Positions 1 through 6,222 of a DNA stretch of 32,860 nucleotides are shown here, piece after piece. Position numbers and translations under genes: made by a program. The stretch is taken from contig CANJRV010000027.1 of assembly GCA_947476825.1 (NCBI GenBank), positions 1 through 32,860 of the forward strand, written 5' to 3'. The notes beneath the pieces are model-generated. The model did not search any database. It was given only the letters and a program-made list of their open reading frames with translations, and was not told the DNA's origin. This DNA comes from Bacteroidota bacterium. Its GTDB lineage: Bacteria; Bacteroidota; Bacteroidia; Chitinophagales; Chitinophagaceae. How positions within the stretch are numbered: position 1 is the first letter of the stretch; each line of letters starts with the position of its first letter.

Positions 1-160
1 CATTGACGCAAGTGATTTCTTGTTGTTGGATGCTGACATTCAAGCTTTCTCTTCCGGTTATCTGGTTTCCGATTTAAATGGAGATGGTGCTGTCGATGCT
101 TCTGATTTTTTAATATTAGATTCTAGTATTCAGAATTTCATTAGTGTAGTAACTCCGTAA
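1..160 (+). CDS. C-terminal end of a surface protein with dockerin-like Ca-binding repeats (partial)
   Basis: The frame is open from base 2 and ends at TAA 158-160, giving the last 52 residues of a protein that begins outside the window. It contains two EF-hand-like loops. The first is truncated (IDASDFLLLDADIQ). The second is complete, DLNGDGAVDASD, with the spaced D/N residues of a dockerin calcium loop. Each loop is followed by a short helix of the form FLxLDxxIQxF. Paired loops of this kind close many large secreted Bacteroidota proteins and are usually called dockerin-like. Whether this one binds a cohesin, or only stabilises the C-terminus with calcium, cannot be told. The catalytic or adhesive part is not visible. 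Confidence 0.75.
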   Translation, partial: IDASDFLLLDADIQAFSSGYLVSDLNGDGAVDASDFLILDSSIQNFISVVTP

Positions 161-206
161 ATAATTCAATTGTCTTCAAGTTCTAATTTATCTCAAACTC
201 TTCATC

Positions 207-728
207 ATGAAATTCATTTCTCTTTTTGGCATACTTTTATTGTGTAGCATGCAATGCTTTTGCCATGCAAAAAGAGGAAATGGTGCATGGGTAAAAGTGA
301 GTGGGCATATTACCCAAACGAGCGACTACTGCGGTGGAGCGAGGCCTTCTGACGAATTGCTGGAAAATTTGAAGAAGCCAAGTCCTCTTGAAAATAAAAT
401 CATTTTTATCAAAATAGGGACTGCAAATAATTCAAGTATAAAGTACTTTCAAAAAGTAATAACAGATAGCAATGGAGATTTTGTGGTTACATTAAAAGCT
501 GGAATGACCTATTGTTTTATTGAAGAATGGAAACAAAAGAAATTGCTTATACCAGAGGATACAAAATATCTAACATGGGATGCAAAATGCCTTGAGGCTC
601 GCTACCACACGGCAGATTTTGTATTGAAAGTCAAAAGAATAAAAAATCCTATCATTACTATTAATTACCATAACCCTTGTTTCTATAGTCCCTATTGTGG
701 TACCTACACTGGTCCATTGCCACCATAG
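207..728 (+). CDS. Small secreted protein of unknown function, possible transthyretin/Cna-B-like fold
   Basis: A 173-residue protein with a signal peptide (about 1-21, hydrophobic FGILLLCSMQCFC, cleavage near CHA). The mature part starts with a beta-rich VKVSGHIT segment, followed by a CGGARPS motif and an ITDSNGDFVVTLKAGMTYC stretch. The latter resembles the strand-turn-strand of carboxypeptidase-regulatory or transthyretin-like domains. Several cysteines (in YCGG, TYCF, KCLE, PCFY, YCGT) could form disulfides outside the cytoplasm, and the protein ends GPLPP. It appears to belong to an uncharacterised Bacteroidota secreted family. It lies 46 bases after the dockerin gene and before mutL. 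No TAnnTTTG box was found before it, so it may be read through from upstream. Confidence 0.7.
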   Translation: MKFISLFGILLLCSMQCFCHAKRGNGAWVKVSGHITQTSDYCGGARPSDELLENLKKPSPLENKIIFIKIGTANNSSIKYFQKVITDSNGDFVVTLKAGMTYCFIEEWKQKKLLIPEDTKYLTWDAKCLEARYHTADFVLKVKRIKNPIITINYHNPCFYSPYCGTYTGPLPP

Positions 729-773
729 AGAAGATTGCAAGTCTACAAGTTGGAACATTGATTGAATGTAAGT

Positions 774-781
774 TATATTTG
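774..781 (+). promoter_or_regulatory. Putative -7 box (TATATTTG) for mutL
   Basis: TATATTTG matches the Bacteroidota -7 consensus TAnnTTTG. A GTTG at 749-752 could serve as the -33 element (21-base spacing). The box ends only 4 bases before the ATG at 786, so transcription would begin at or beside the start codon. Inferred from sequence only. Confidence 0.35.
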
Positions 782-785
782 CTGT

Positions 786-2633
786 ATGCCCGATATTATA
801 GAATTATTACCTGATCATATTGCTAATCAAATAGCAGCTGGAGAAGTAATACAACGTCCTGCAAGTGCCGTTAAGGAGTTATTAGAAAATGCAATTGATG
901 CAGGTGCTAGCTATATTCATCTTATTATCAAAGATGCAGGTAAAGAATTAATACAAGTCAATGACAATGGAAAAGGAATGAGCCCTACCGATGCAAGACT
1001 TAGTTTTGAAAGGCATGCAACATCCAAAATCCGCTCCATAGAAGATTTGTTTCAAATTTATACCATGGGATTTCGTGGAGAAGCCTTAGCATCCATTGCG
1101 GCAGTTGCACAAGTTGAACTCAAAACAAAAACTGAGGAAGATGAATTGGGTACTTATATTTTTATTGAAAACAGTACCGTCAAAATACAAGAACCTTGTC
1201 AGGCTGCAACAGGAACTAGTTTGAGTATCAAAAATTTATTTTACAATGTGCCTGCTCGACGCAATTTTTTAAAATCGAATACTGCCGAAACACGCCATAT
1301 TTTAGAAGAATTTAGTCGGGTTGCTTTAGCGTTTCCAGAGATAAGTTTTAAGTTCACAAACAATAATACAGATGTTTTCAATGTAGAAGGTGGGAAATTG
1401 AAACAAAGAATACTAAGTCTTTTAGGCAATCATTTGCAGCCCAAATTAGTGCCAGTGAATGAGTCTACCGATTTTGTGAGTATTCATGGGTTCATCGCAT
1501 CACCAGAAGCTGCTACCAAAACTAGAGGTAATCAATTCTTCTTTGTCAATAATCGTTTTATAAAAAATGCTTATCTTAATTATGCTGTATCACAAGCGTA
1601 TAAAGAATTAATTGGAAAAGACGAGTTTCCATTATTTGTTTTGTTTATTCAAATTGAACCCAAGCGCGTAGATATTAATGTGCATCCAACTAAGCAAGAG
1701 ATTAAATTTGAAGAAGATAGAATTATTTATTCTGTTGTGAATTCAGCCGTCAAACACGCTTTGAGTAAATATAGCATTGCACCATCACTCGATTTTAGTT
1801 TGGATAGTACCATTGAATCTTTGCAAGCAGTGACTCAACCTTTCGCAAAAAATATCCAAGAAAAAACAAAAGCCAATTATCTCTTTCAATCCTTTGGCGA
1901 AAAAGGCAAAGCGCATTTTTTAGAAAAAAAAGGAGATGCCCAACAATGGAAGGAATTGTATAAAGTACAACATGCCTTTCAATTACAAGGAGATCAAGAG
2001 ATTCAAACTGAACCCATAGCTCCTTCGCATTTGGAAAACTTAAACTTGAATTTACAAAAAGATACTTTTAAGCAAGAATTTGTACAACTTCACCAAGGGT
2101 ATATTATAGCAACCACAAAGACTGGATGTTTGTTGATAGATCAACATTTAGCGCATCAGCGAATATTATATGAACGATATGAGCAATCTATTTCGAATCA
2201 CATTGCTATTCAGAGATGTTTAATTCCAATCACATTTGAACTAGCTCCTGCAGATGCGGTGTTATTAGAATCCATTTTAGATGAATTGAAATTATTGGGT
2301 TATGATGTAGAAGTTTTTGGCAGCCATACTTTTATTATTCAAGGTGCTCCAGCTGATGTAAAATTGGGCAGTGAAAAAGAATCGATGGAAAAAATCATAG
2401 AAGCCTACAAGCATGAACAAACGGAGGTAAAATTGGACAAGCGTGAAAAATTATTTCGAATGATGGCGATGCAACGAGCCATATCGAGTACCAAAAAATT
2501 AGCCACAGAAGAGATGGAAGAATTGTTTCAGCAATTATTGTTGTGTGAGCAACCCCAACTTTCACCGAATGGGAAAAAAATATTTGCAAAGCTTTCCGTC
2601 AATAATTTTATGCAACTCATTCAACATGCGTAA
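786..2633 (+). CDS. mutL: DNA mismatch repair protein MutL
   Basis: A GHKL ATPase that links MutS mismatch recognition to downstream excision. The 615-residue protein has all N-terminal ATPase motifs: ELLENAIDAG, DNGKGM, GFRGEALASI and the GTSLSIKNLFYNVPAR block. The DINVHPTKQEIKF signature follows, then a poorly conserved linker and the C-terminal dimerisation domain. The start is placed at the ATG giving MPDIIELLPDHIANQIAAGEV, the usual MutL beginning. An in-frame TTG at 762 adds eight unrelated residues and lies upstream of the TATATTTG box. The C-terminal endonuclease motifs look degenerate: DQHLAHQRILYE at 452-463 has Q for the metal-binding E, and SPNGKK at 593-598 replaces CPHGRP. This may therefore be a non-nicking MutL. 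The 3' end overlaps the next gene by 8 bases. Confidence 0.95.
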   Translation: MPDIIELLPDHIANQIAAGEVIQRPASAVKELLENAIDAGASYIHLIIKDAGKELIQVNDNGKGMSPTDARLSFERHATSKIRSIEDLFQIYTMGFRGEALASIAAVAQVELKTKTEEDELGTYIFIENSTVKIQEPCQAATGTSLSIKNLFYNVPARRNFLKSNTAETRHILEEFSRVALAFPEISFKFTNNNTDVFNVEGGKLKQRILSLLGNHLQPKLVPVNESTDFVSIHGFIASPEAATKTRGNQFFFVNNRFIKNAYLNYAVSQAYKELIGKDEFPLFVLFIQIEPKRVDINVHPTKQEIKFEEDRIIYSVVNSAVKHALSKYSIAPSLDFSLDSTIESLQAVTQPFAKNIQEKTKANYLFQSFGEKGKAHFLEKKGDAQQWKELYKVQHAFQLQGDQEIQTEPIAPSHLENLNLNLQKDTFKQEFVQLHQGYIIATTKTGCLLIDQHLAHQRILYERYEQSISNHIAIQRCLIPITFELAPADAVLLESILDELKLLGYDVEVFGSHTFIIQGAPADVKLGSEKESMEKIIEAYKHEQTEVKLDKREKLFRMMAMQRAISSTKKLATEEMEELFQQLLLCEQPQLSPNGKKIFAKLSVNNFMQLIQHA

Positions 2634-3594
2634 TCATTTAGTTTGGTGTTGTCTTGTTCTATCTATTTGTTTAATTGCTTGCAAGAAAAATAAAATACAA
2701 GCCGATGTGACAGACAAATCATTGTCGATCGAAATGCGTTTGAATAAAATAAAATTCTTAGGAGATAAAGCATTTATGGTTGGTGGAGAACGATTTACAC
2801 AAGCGCATATTTATTCTCTAGAAAATGAAGGAAATGCACAAGATCTAGCATTACCTTCTACTGCTTCACAAAAGGAAATTTATGGATTAGATATTCGAAA
2901 CGATGGCCATATCATTGCAGTAGGATATGATGGTTCTGTGTTTACAAGCAAAGACAGTGGTATGACTTGGTCTTTCTCGCAACATGGCATGTGGAAAGAG
3001 TTTCAGGCTGTGGCTATAGGCTCCGATGATTCCGCATTAGTAGTTGGCGGGCATGGATTTAGAGAAGGAATTATTGCTCATATTTCGAATGAAGGCAATG
3101 GTAGTATAGCCTTATCTGAATTAAGAAATTTTGAAATGTCTGATATAGAATTTGCTTCTACCAATCGAGTGTATATCAGTGGGTATGGCGCTATTTTAAG
3201 ATCGAATGATGCAGGAAGTACTTGGAATTTTACCCATGCAAAAAATGAATTTTTCAAAGCCATGGCTTGGCAAAATGAAGAAACGGGAATCGCTATTGGT
3301 TACGAAGGTAGTATTTATAAAACCAGTGATGGTGGTAATGGATGGCGAGTGATTCGGAATGGGAATAATTTTTTAAAAAAGAAATATCACTTTTTAGATA
3401 TTGCAAAAAATAGTAGTGATACTTATGTCCTTGTTGGTGAAGAAGGAACTGTGTGGTTAAGTACAAATGGCGGTGAAGATTGGAAAGAACTTGCTTCCTT
3501 CACGAAAAAAGATTTACGAGGTGTCTCCTTTAGAAATGAAAATACATTTGTAGTTGTTGGAGAAGAGGGCGCTATTTTTTCGATTAAAATTTAA
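2626..3594 (+). CDS. Lipoprotein with Ycf48/BNR-type beta-propeller repeats
   Basis: A 322-residue protein starting at the ATG that overlaps the mutL stop (ATGCGTAA). The N-terminus is a lipoprotein signal, with hydrophobic residues followed by the lipobox LIAC and Cys20. The rest is built of repeats with the pattern GxxGxVxxSxDxGxTWxx: GYDGSVFTSKDSGMTW, GYGAILRSNDAGSTW, GYEGSIYKTSDGGNGW, GEEGTVWLSTNGGEDW and a final GEEGAIFSI. This is the Ycf48-like or sialidase BNR propeller pattern. In plants and cyanobacteria Ycf48 is an assembly factor for photosystem II; in Bacteroidota such propellers are exported proteins of unknown role. Translational coupling to mutL is likely, but no functional link is evident. 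Confidence 0.85.
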   Translation: MRNHLVWCCLVLSICLIACKKNKIQADVTDKSLSIEMRLNKIKFLGDKAFMVGGERFTQAHIYSLENEGNAQDLALPSTASQKEIYGLDIRNDGHIIAVGYDGSVFTSKDSGMTWSFSQHGMWKEFQAVAIGSDDSALVVGGHGFREGIIAHISNEGNGSIALSELRNFEMSDIEFASTNRVYISGYGAILRSNDAGSTWNFTHAKNEFFKAMAWQNEETGIAIGYEGSIYKTSDGGNGWRVIRNGNNFLKKKYHFLDIAKNSSDTYVLVGEEGTVWLSTNGGEDWKELASFTKKDLRGVSFRNENTFVVVGEEGAIFSIKI

Positions 3595-3700
3595 TATTTA
3601 GAGAAGCTGTTCATCATCAACAAGTTATTATGGCGAAAAATATTGTAAGTTGGGTTACACGGAAATGTATCTTTTTGCAAAAGAATAAACGCTAAATGTT

Positions 3701-5140
3701 TTATTTCTTCTCGTATAAATTAAATAAAGTTGTTTTGTCATTGACTTTCATCGGTATATATACAGAGTCAACTGGACTATTTTTACCAGCAATCAAATAT
3801 TGACTCTCGGCATTTCCTTGCATACTAATCATGCGAGTTCTCATCAAGTAACACATCAATTCAGAATCATTATGTGCATCACTGCTAGAATTGATAGTGA
3901 TACGTTCTGGTAAGGCCTTGCCTATTGCATATACATCTTGTAATAATTCTTTGTCACGACATGTTTTTCCAATTTGGGCAACTGAAAAAATAAAGGCACT
4001 TGTCAATAAAACGATACCGACTATTTTGAAAACCTTATATGTTTGTGTGTGGGAATGCCAAGAGTGGATAAAATGCAACAGAATCGGTGCAGTTAAAATA
4101 GCAAACCCCATGGCAAAATAAGGAAGTGCAGGAACAAAATAAAAACCATTTTGAACCATAGTTAACATTAAAGGTAAGGATCCAGCGAGGCCAACGCATA
4201 AAAAGAAAATGGCTTTGCGTAAATGTTTCGTCTTTATTAAATCCAACTTTTTCCAATAAGAAAGAAGGAATGCCAATCCTGTGAAAAGTAATACAGGAAT
4301 TAATTCCGTAAAGAGTCGGATTAAAATAAAGTAGCGATGCACAACACTCGGGTTTTCAAGAATTCTCTTGAAAGCTCTTTTGAAGATATAAATAGAAAGA
4401 CCATGTTTTGCATCTGGCATTAAAAATAAAACAACTGCTATAAAAAGATAAGTCAATATCATAGCGGTGGTTATTTTGACCGTTCTAGAAACAGTAATTT
4501 TTTTAAGAACTAGGCAATAAAAAAATGGGATACAAGTGATAAAAAAAGCAGGAAAGCCTTTAACTAGAAATCCTAAAAAAACAAAACAAGCGGATAATAC
4601 CCATGCGCCAACGCGAAGTGATTTGCGTCGAACGGTTTTGTACATCAGAATAGAAGCGCCTAAAATGAAAAGGCTCAAGGTATTCTCTAACATATTATTG
4701 GAGTAAGACCAAAAGCAAACTGGAATTGTGATCCAGAGCAAGACAGGCAACCAACTCATCTTTTGTAAATCGCGGTAATGCTTAAAAACTTCTTTCCATA
4801 AAACGCTTATCAACAGGGCATTTAAACAAAGCGTAACCAAAACATAAGCTCTTTCTACGTACATACTGCTACCAAAAAAACGAAAAAAGAAAGACATGAT
4901 GCCTATGCCTAAGGGCGGTTGTTCATGAAAAGTATGAAATCCAACTATATTATATTCATCGAAAATGGGAAGCCAAAAACTACCTAAACCCTGACTTAAA
5001 TTATGTGCGACTGAAGTGTATAAAACAGCATCCATAAACATGCCATCTTGTAAAAGTGTTGGGAGTGTAAGTCCAACCAAAACTGAACAGGTAATTAACC
5101 AATAAGGGAGATGTTTGACATGTTCTCTTGTCGATGACAT
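3701..5140 (-). CDS. GT-C type membrane glycosyltransferase (ArnT/PMT-like, GT39/GT83 group)
   Basis: A 479-residue polytopic membrane protein with about ten or more hydrophobic segments. After TM1 the first loop carries acidic residues, QDGMFMDAVLY (D32, D37), followed by the conserved loop FHTFHEQPPLG. This is the ArnT/PMT layout, in which sugar from a polyprenyl-phosphate donor is transferred on the outer face of the membrane. The C-terminal soluble tail is short. Acceptor and sugar cannot be predicted. The ATG at 5140 is preferred: a TATATTTG box lies 3 bases upstream, and the alternative in-frame TTG at 5146 overlaps that box. The gene is monocistronic, convergent with the Ycf48-like gene and divergent from apaG. 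Confidence 0.8.
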   Translation of the reverse strand: MSSTREHVKHLPYWLITCSVLVGLTLPTLLQDGMFMDAVLYTSVAHNLSQGLGSFWLPIFDEYNIVGFHTFHEQPPLGIGIMSFFFRFFGSSMYVERAYVLVTLCLNALLISVLWKEVFKHYRDLQKMSWLPVLLWITIPVCFWSYSNNMLENTLSLFILGASILMYKTVRRKSLRVGAWVLSACFVFLGFLVKGFPAFFITCIPFFYCLVLKKITVSRTVKITTAMILTYLFIAVVLFLMPDAKHGLSIYIFKRAFKRILENPSVVHRYFILIRLFTELIPVLLFTGLAFLLSYWKKLDLIKTKHLRKAIFFLCVGLAGSLPLMLTMVQNGFYFVPALPYFAMGFAILTAPILLHFIHSWHSHTQTYKVFKIVGIVLLTSAFIFSVAQIGKTCRDKELLQDVYAIGKALPERITINSSSDAHNDSELMCYLMRTRMISMQGNAESQYLIAGKNSPVDSVYIPMKVNDKTTLFNLYEKK

Positions 5141-5143
5141 GCG

Positions 5144-5151
5144 CAAATATA
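5144..5151 (-). promoter_or_regulatory. Putative -7 box (TATATTTG) for the glycosyltransferase gene
   Basis: On the minus strand the sequence reads TATATTTG, CGC, then ATG. It is a perfect TAnnTTTG match 3 bases from the start codon, implying a leaderless transcript. No convincing -33 TTTG was found. Confidence 0.35.
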
Positions 5152-5295
5152 GTTGTAAACTTTATTATTCTTTATTCTTGTTACTTTTTTTTGATGATGC
5201 GTATTGCACGTATCCTTTTTTCTAGATAAAATAAATTTTCAGAATGTAAAAAAAATATGCTTGCTTACAAAAAAAACTTACTTTTACAAGTTAAG

Positions 5296-5682
5296 ATGGT
5301 ACAACAAATTACAGAAGGAATTAGCATTACCGTAGAAACCTTTTACAATAAGGAGCAGTCGAATCCGCTTCTCAACGAATTCACATTTGCGTATCGTATT
5401 TCTATTGATAATTTTTCCAATTTTCCCATTAAATTAATTAGACGACACTGGCAAATATTTGACAGCAATGGTACACATCGAGATGTAGAAGGAGAAGGTG
5501 TTGTAGGGCAGCAACCAATTTTGGAGCCTGGTGAATCCTTTCAATATATTTCTGGAGCTAGCATAAGGACTGATATCGGTAAAATGATAGGAAAATATCA
5601 AATGGAAAATATGCTAAACAAAAAACTATTTAGTGTTCAAATACCAGAATTTGATTTGATTGCACCCCATAAATTAAATTAA
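5296..5682 (+). CDS. apaG: ApaG-domain protein (Co2+/Mg2+ efflux protein ApaG family)
   Basis: A 128-residue all-beta (fibronectin type III-like) protein. It shows the family pattern from its start (MVQQITEGISITVETFY), then FTFAYRISIDNFS, the LIRRHWQIFDSNG block, VEGEGVVGQQPILEPGESFQYISGA and a final YQMENM...FSVQIPEFDLIAP. ApaG is linked genetically to cobalt/magnesium sensitivity and Ap4A metabolism, and its biochemical role is unsettled. An ATG 39 bases upstream (5257) would add 13 residues not usual in the family, so the internal ATG is preferred. The gene lies alone between the divergent glycosyltransferase gene and the 90-bp repeat array. Confidence 0.9.
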   Translation: MVQQITEGISITVETFYNKEQSNPLLNEFTFAYRISIDNFSNFPIKLIRRHWQIFDSNGTHRDVEGEGVVGQQPILEPGESFQYISGASIRTDIGKMIGKYQMENMLNKKLFSVQIPEFDLIAPHKLN

Positions 5683-5749
5683 GCGAAAGAACACAAATGG
5701 AAACAATATTTTTAACATCAGTTTTGGCACATCCTTCTTCACATTTTAA

Positions 5750-5757
5750 TAGCTTTG
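5750..5757 (+). promoter_or_regulatory. Putative -7 box (TAGCTTTG) upstream of the PBP1A leader
   Basis: TAGCTTTG matches TAnnTTTG. A TTTG lies at 5723-5726, 23 bases earlier, which is a little long for the usual -33 spacing. Transcription starting about 5 bases downstream would begin just before the 90-bp repeat array and produce a leader of about 460 bases ahead of the PBP1A gene. Confidence 0.3.
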
Positions 5758-5862
5758 TCGCCATTTTGTAACATATCATGTAATGAGGCATACCAAATGT
5801 TGACATCAAAATCAAATGGTAATAGCCGAATTCCTCGTGGCAAAAAAAATAAATAGGAACAA

Positions 5863-6212
5863 ATGAAATGAGGCTTTACAAAATTTGTAATCCATATCAA
5901 ATGATAATAGCCGAATTCCATGTGACAAATGAAAAAAAATAAATAGGAACAAATGAAAAGAGGCTTTACAAAATTTGTAATCCATATCAAATGATAATAG
6001 CCGAATTCCATATGACAAATGAAAAAAAATAAATAGGAACAAATGAAAAGAGGCTTTACAAAATTTGTAATCCATATCAAATGATAATAGCCGAATTCCA
6101 TATGACAAATGAAAAAAAATAAATAGGAACAAATGAAATGAGGCTTTACAAAATTTGTAATCCATATCAAATGATAATAGCCGAATTCCATATGACAAAT
6201 GAAAAAAAATAA
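5863..6212 (+). other. Chained leader mini-ORFs inside the 90-bp repeats
   Basis: Copies at 5953 and 6043 encode MKRGFTKFVIHIK, whose TGA overlaps by ATGA the start of a second frame, MIIAEFHMTNEKK. The second frame is intact in all four units (5901-5942, 5991-6032, 6081-6122, 6171-6212; His-Val instead of His-Met in the first). Its TAA is followed by exactly ten bases, ATAGGAACAA, and then the next ATG. In copies 5863 and 6133 an A-to-T change turns the first frame into ATG AAA TGA. It also creates an overlapping ATG that extends the second frame to 24 codons (5868-5942 and 6138-6212). The last TAA lies ten bases before the PBP1A ATG. Translation is unproven. Confidence 0.45.
5876..6160. promoter_or_regulatory. 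Four operator-like palindromes TTACAAA-A-TTTGTAA, 90 bp apart
   Basis: Perfect 7-base arms around one A occur at 5876-5890, 5966-5980, 6056-6070 and 6146-6160. The degenerate first copy has lost the symmetry. They could be binding sites for a dimeric regulator placed once per repeat unit, or just part of the repeated sequence. Confidence 0.35.
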
Positions 6213-6222
6213 ATAGGAACAA

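Larger units (their letters stand above)
5778..6222 (+). repeat. Tandem array of a 90-bp unit ending exactly at the PBP1A start codon
   Basis: Four exact-length 90-bp units start at ATGs 5863, 5953, 6043 and 6133. They are preceded by a degenerate 85-bp copy from 5778 and followed by the PBP1A ATG at 6223, which occupies the same unit position. The units differ at only a few bases. Each contains AAATAGGAACAAATGAAA, so the ribosome-binding region and first codons of PBP1A are copied in every unit. The likely origin is slippage or unequal recombination. Long minus-strand frames through the array are open only because 90 is a multiple of three, and they are not considered genes. Confidence 0.95.

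Noticed and set aside
762-785. TTG at 762 as the mutL start
   Set aside because: It adds eight residues not found in MutL, lies upstream of the TATATTTG box and is less likely than the ATG giving MPDIIELLPDHIANQIAAGEV.
3631-3696. A 21-codon frame (ATG GCG AAA AAT...) between the Ycf48-like and glycosyltransferase genes
   Set aside because: Too short, with no ribosome-binding or promoter signal and no recognisable peptide family; kept only as a note.
5778-6222. CRISPR array
   Set aside because: Whole 90-bp units are nearly identical, without unique spacers, and no cas gene is present.
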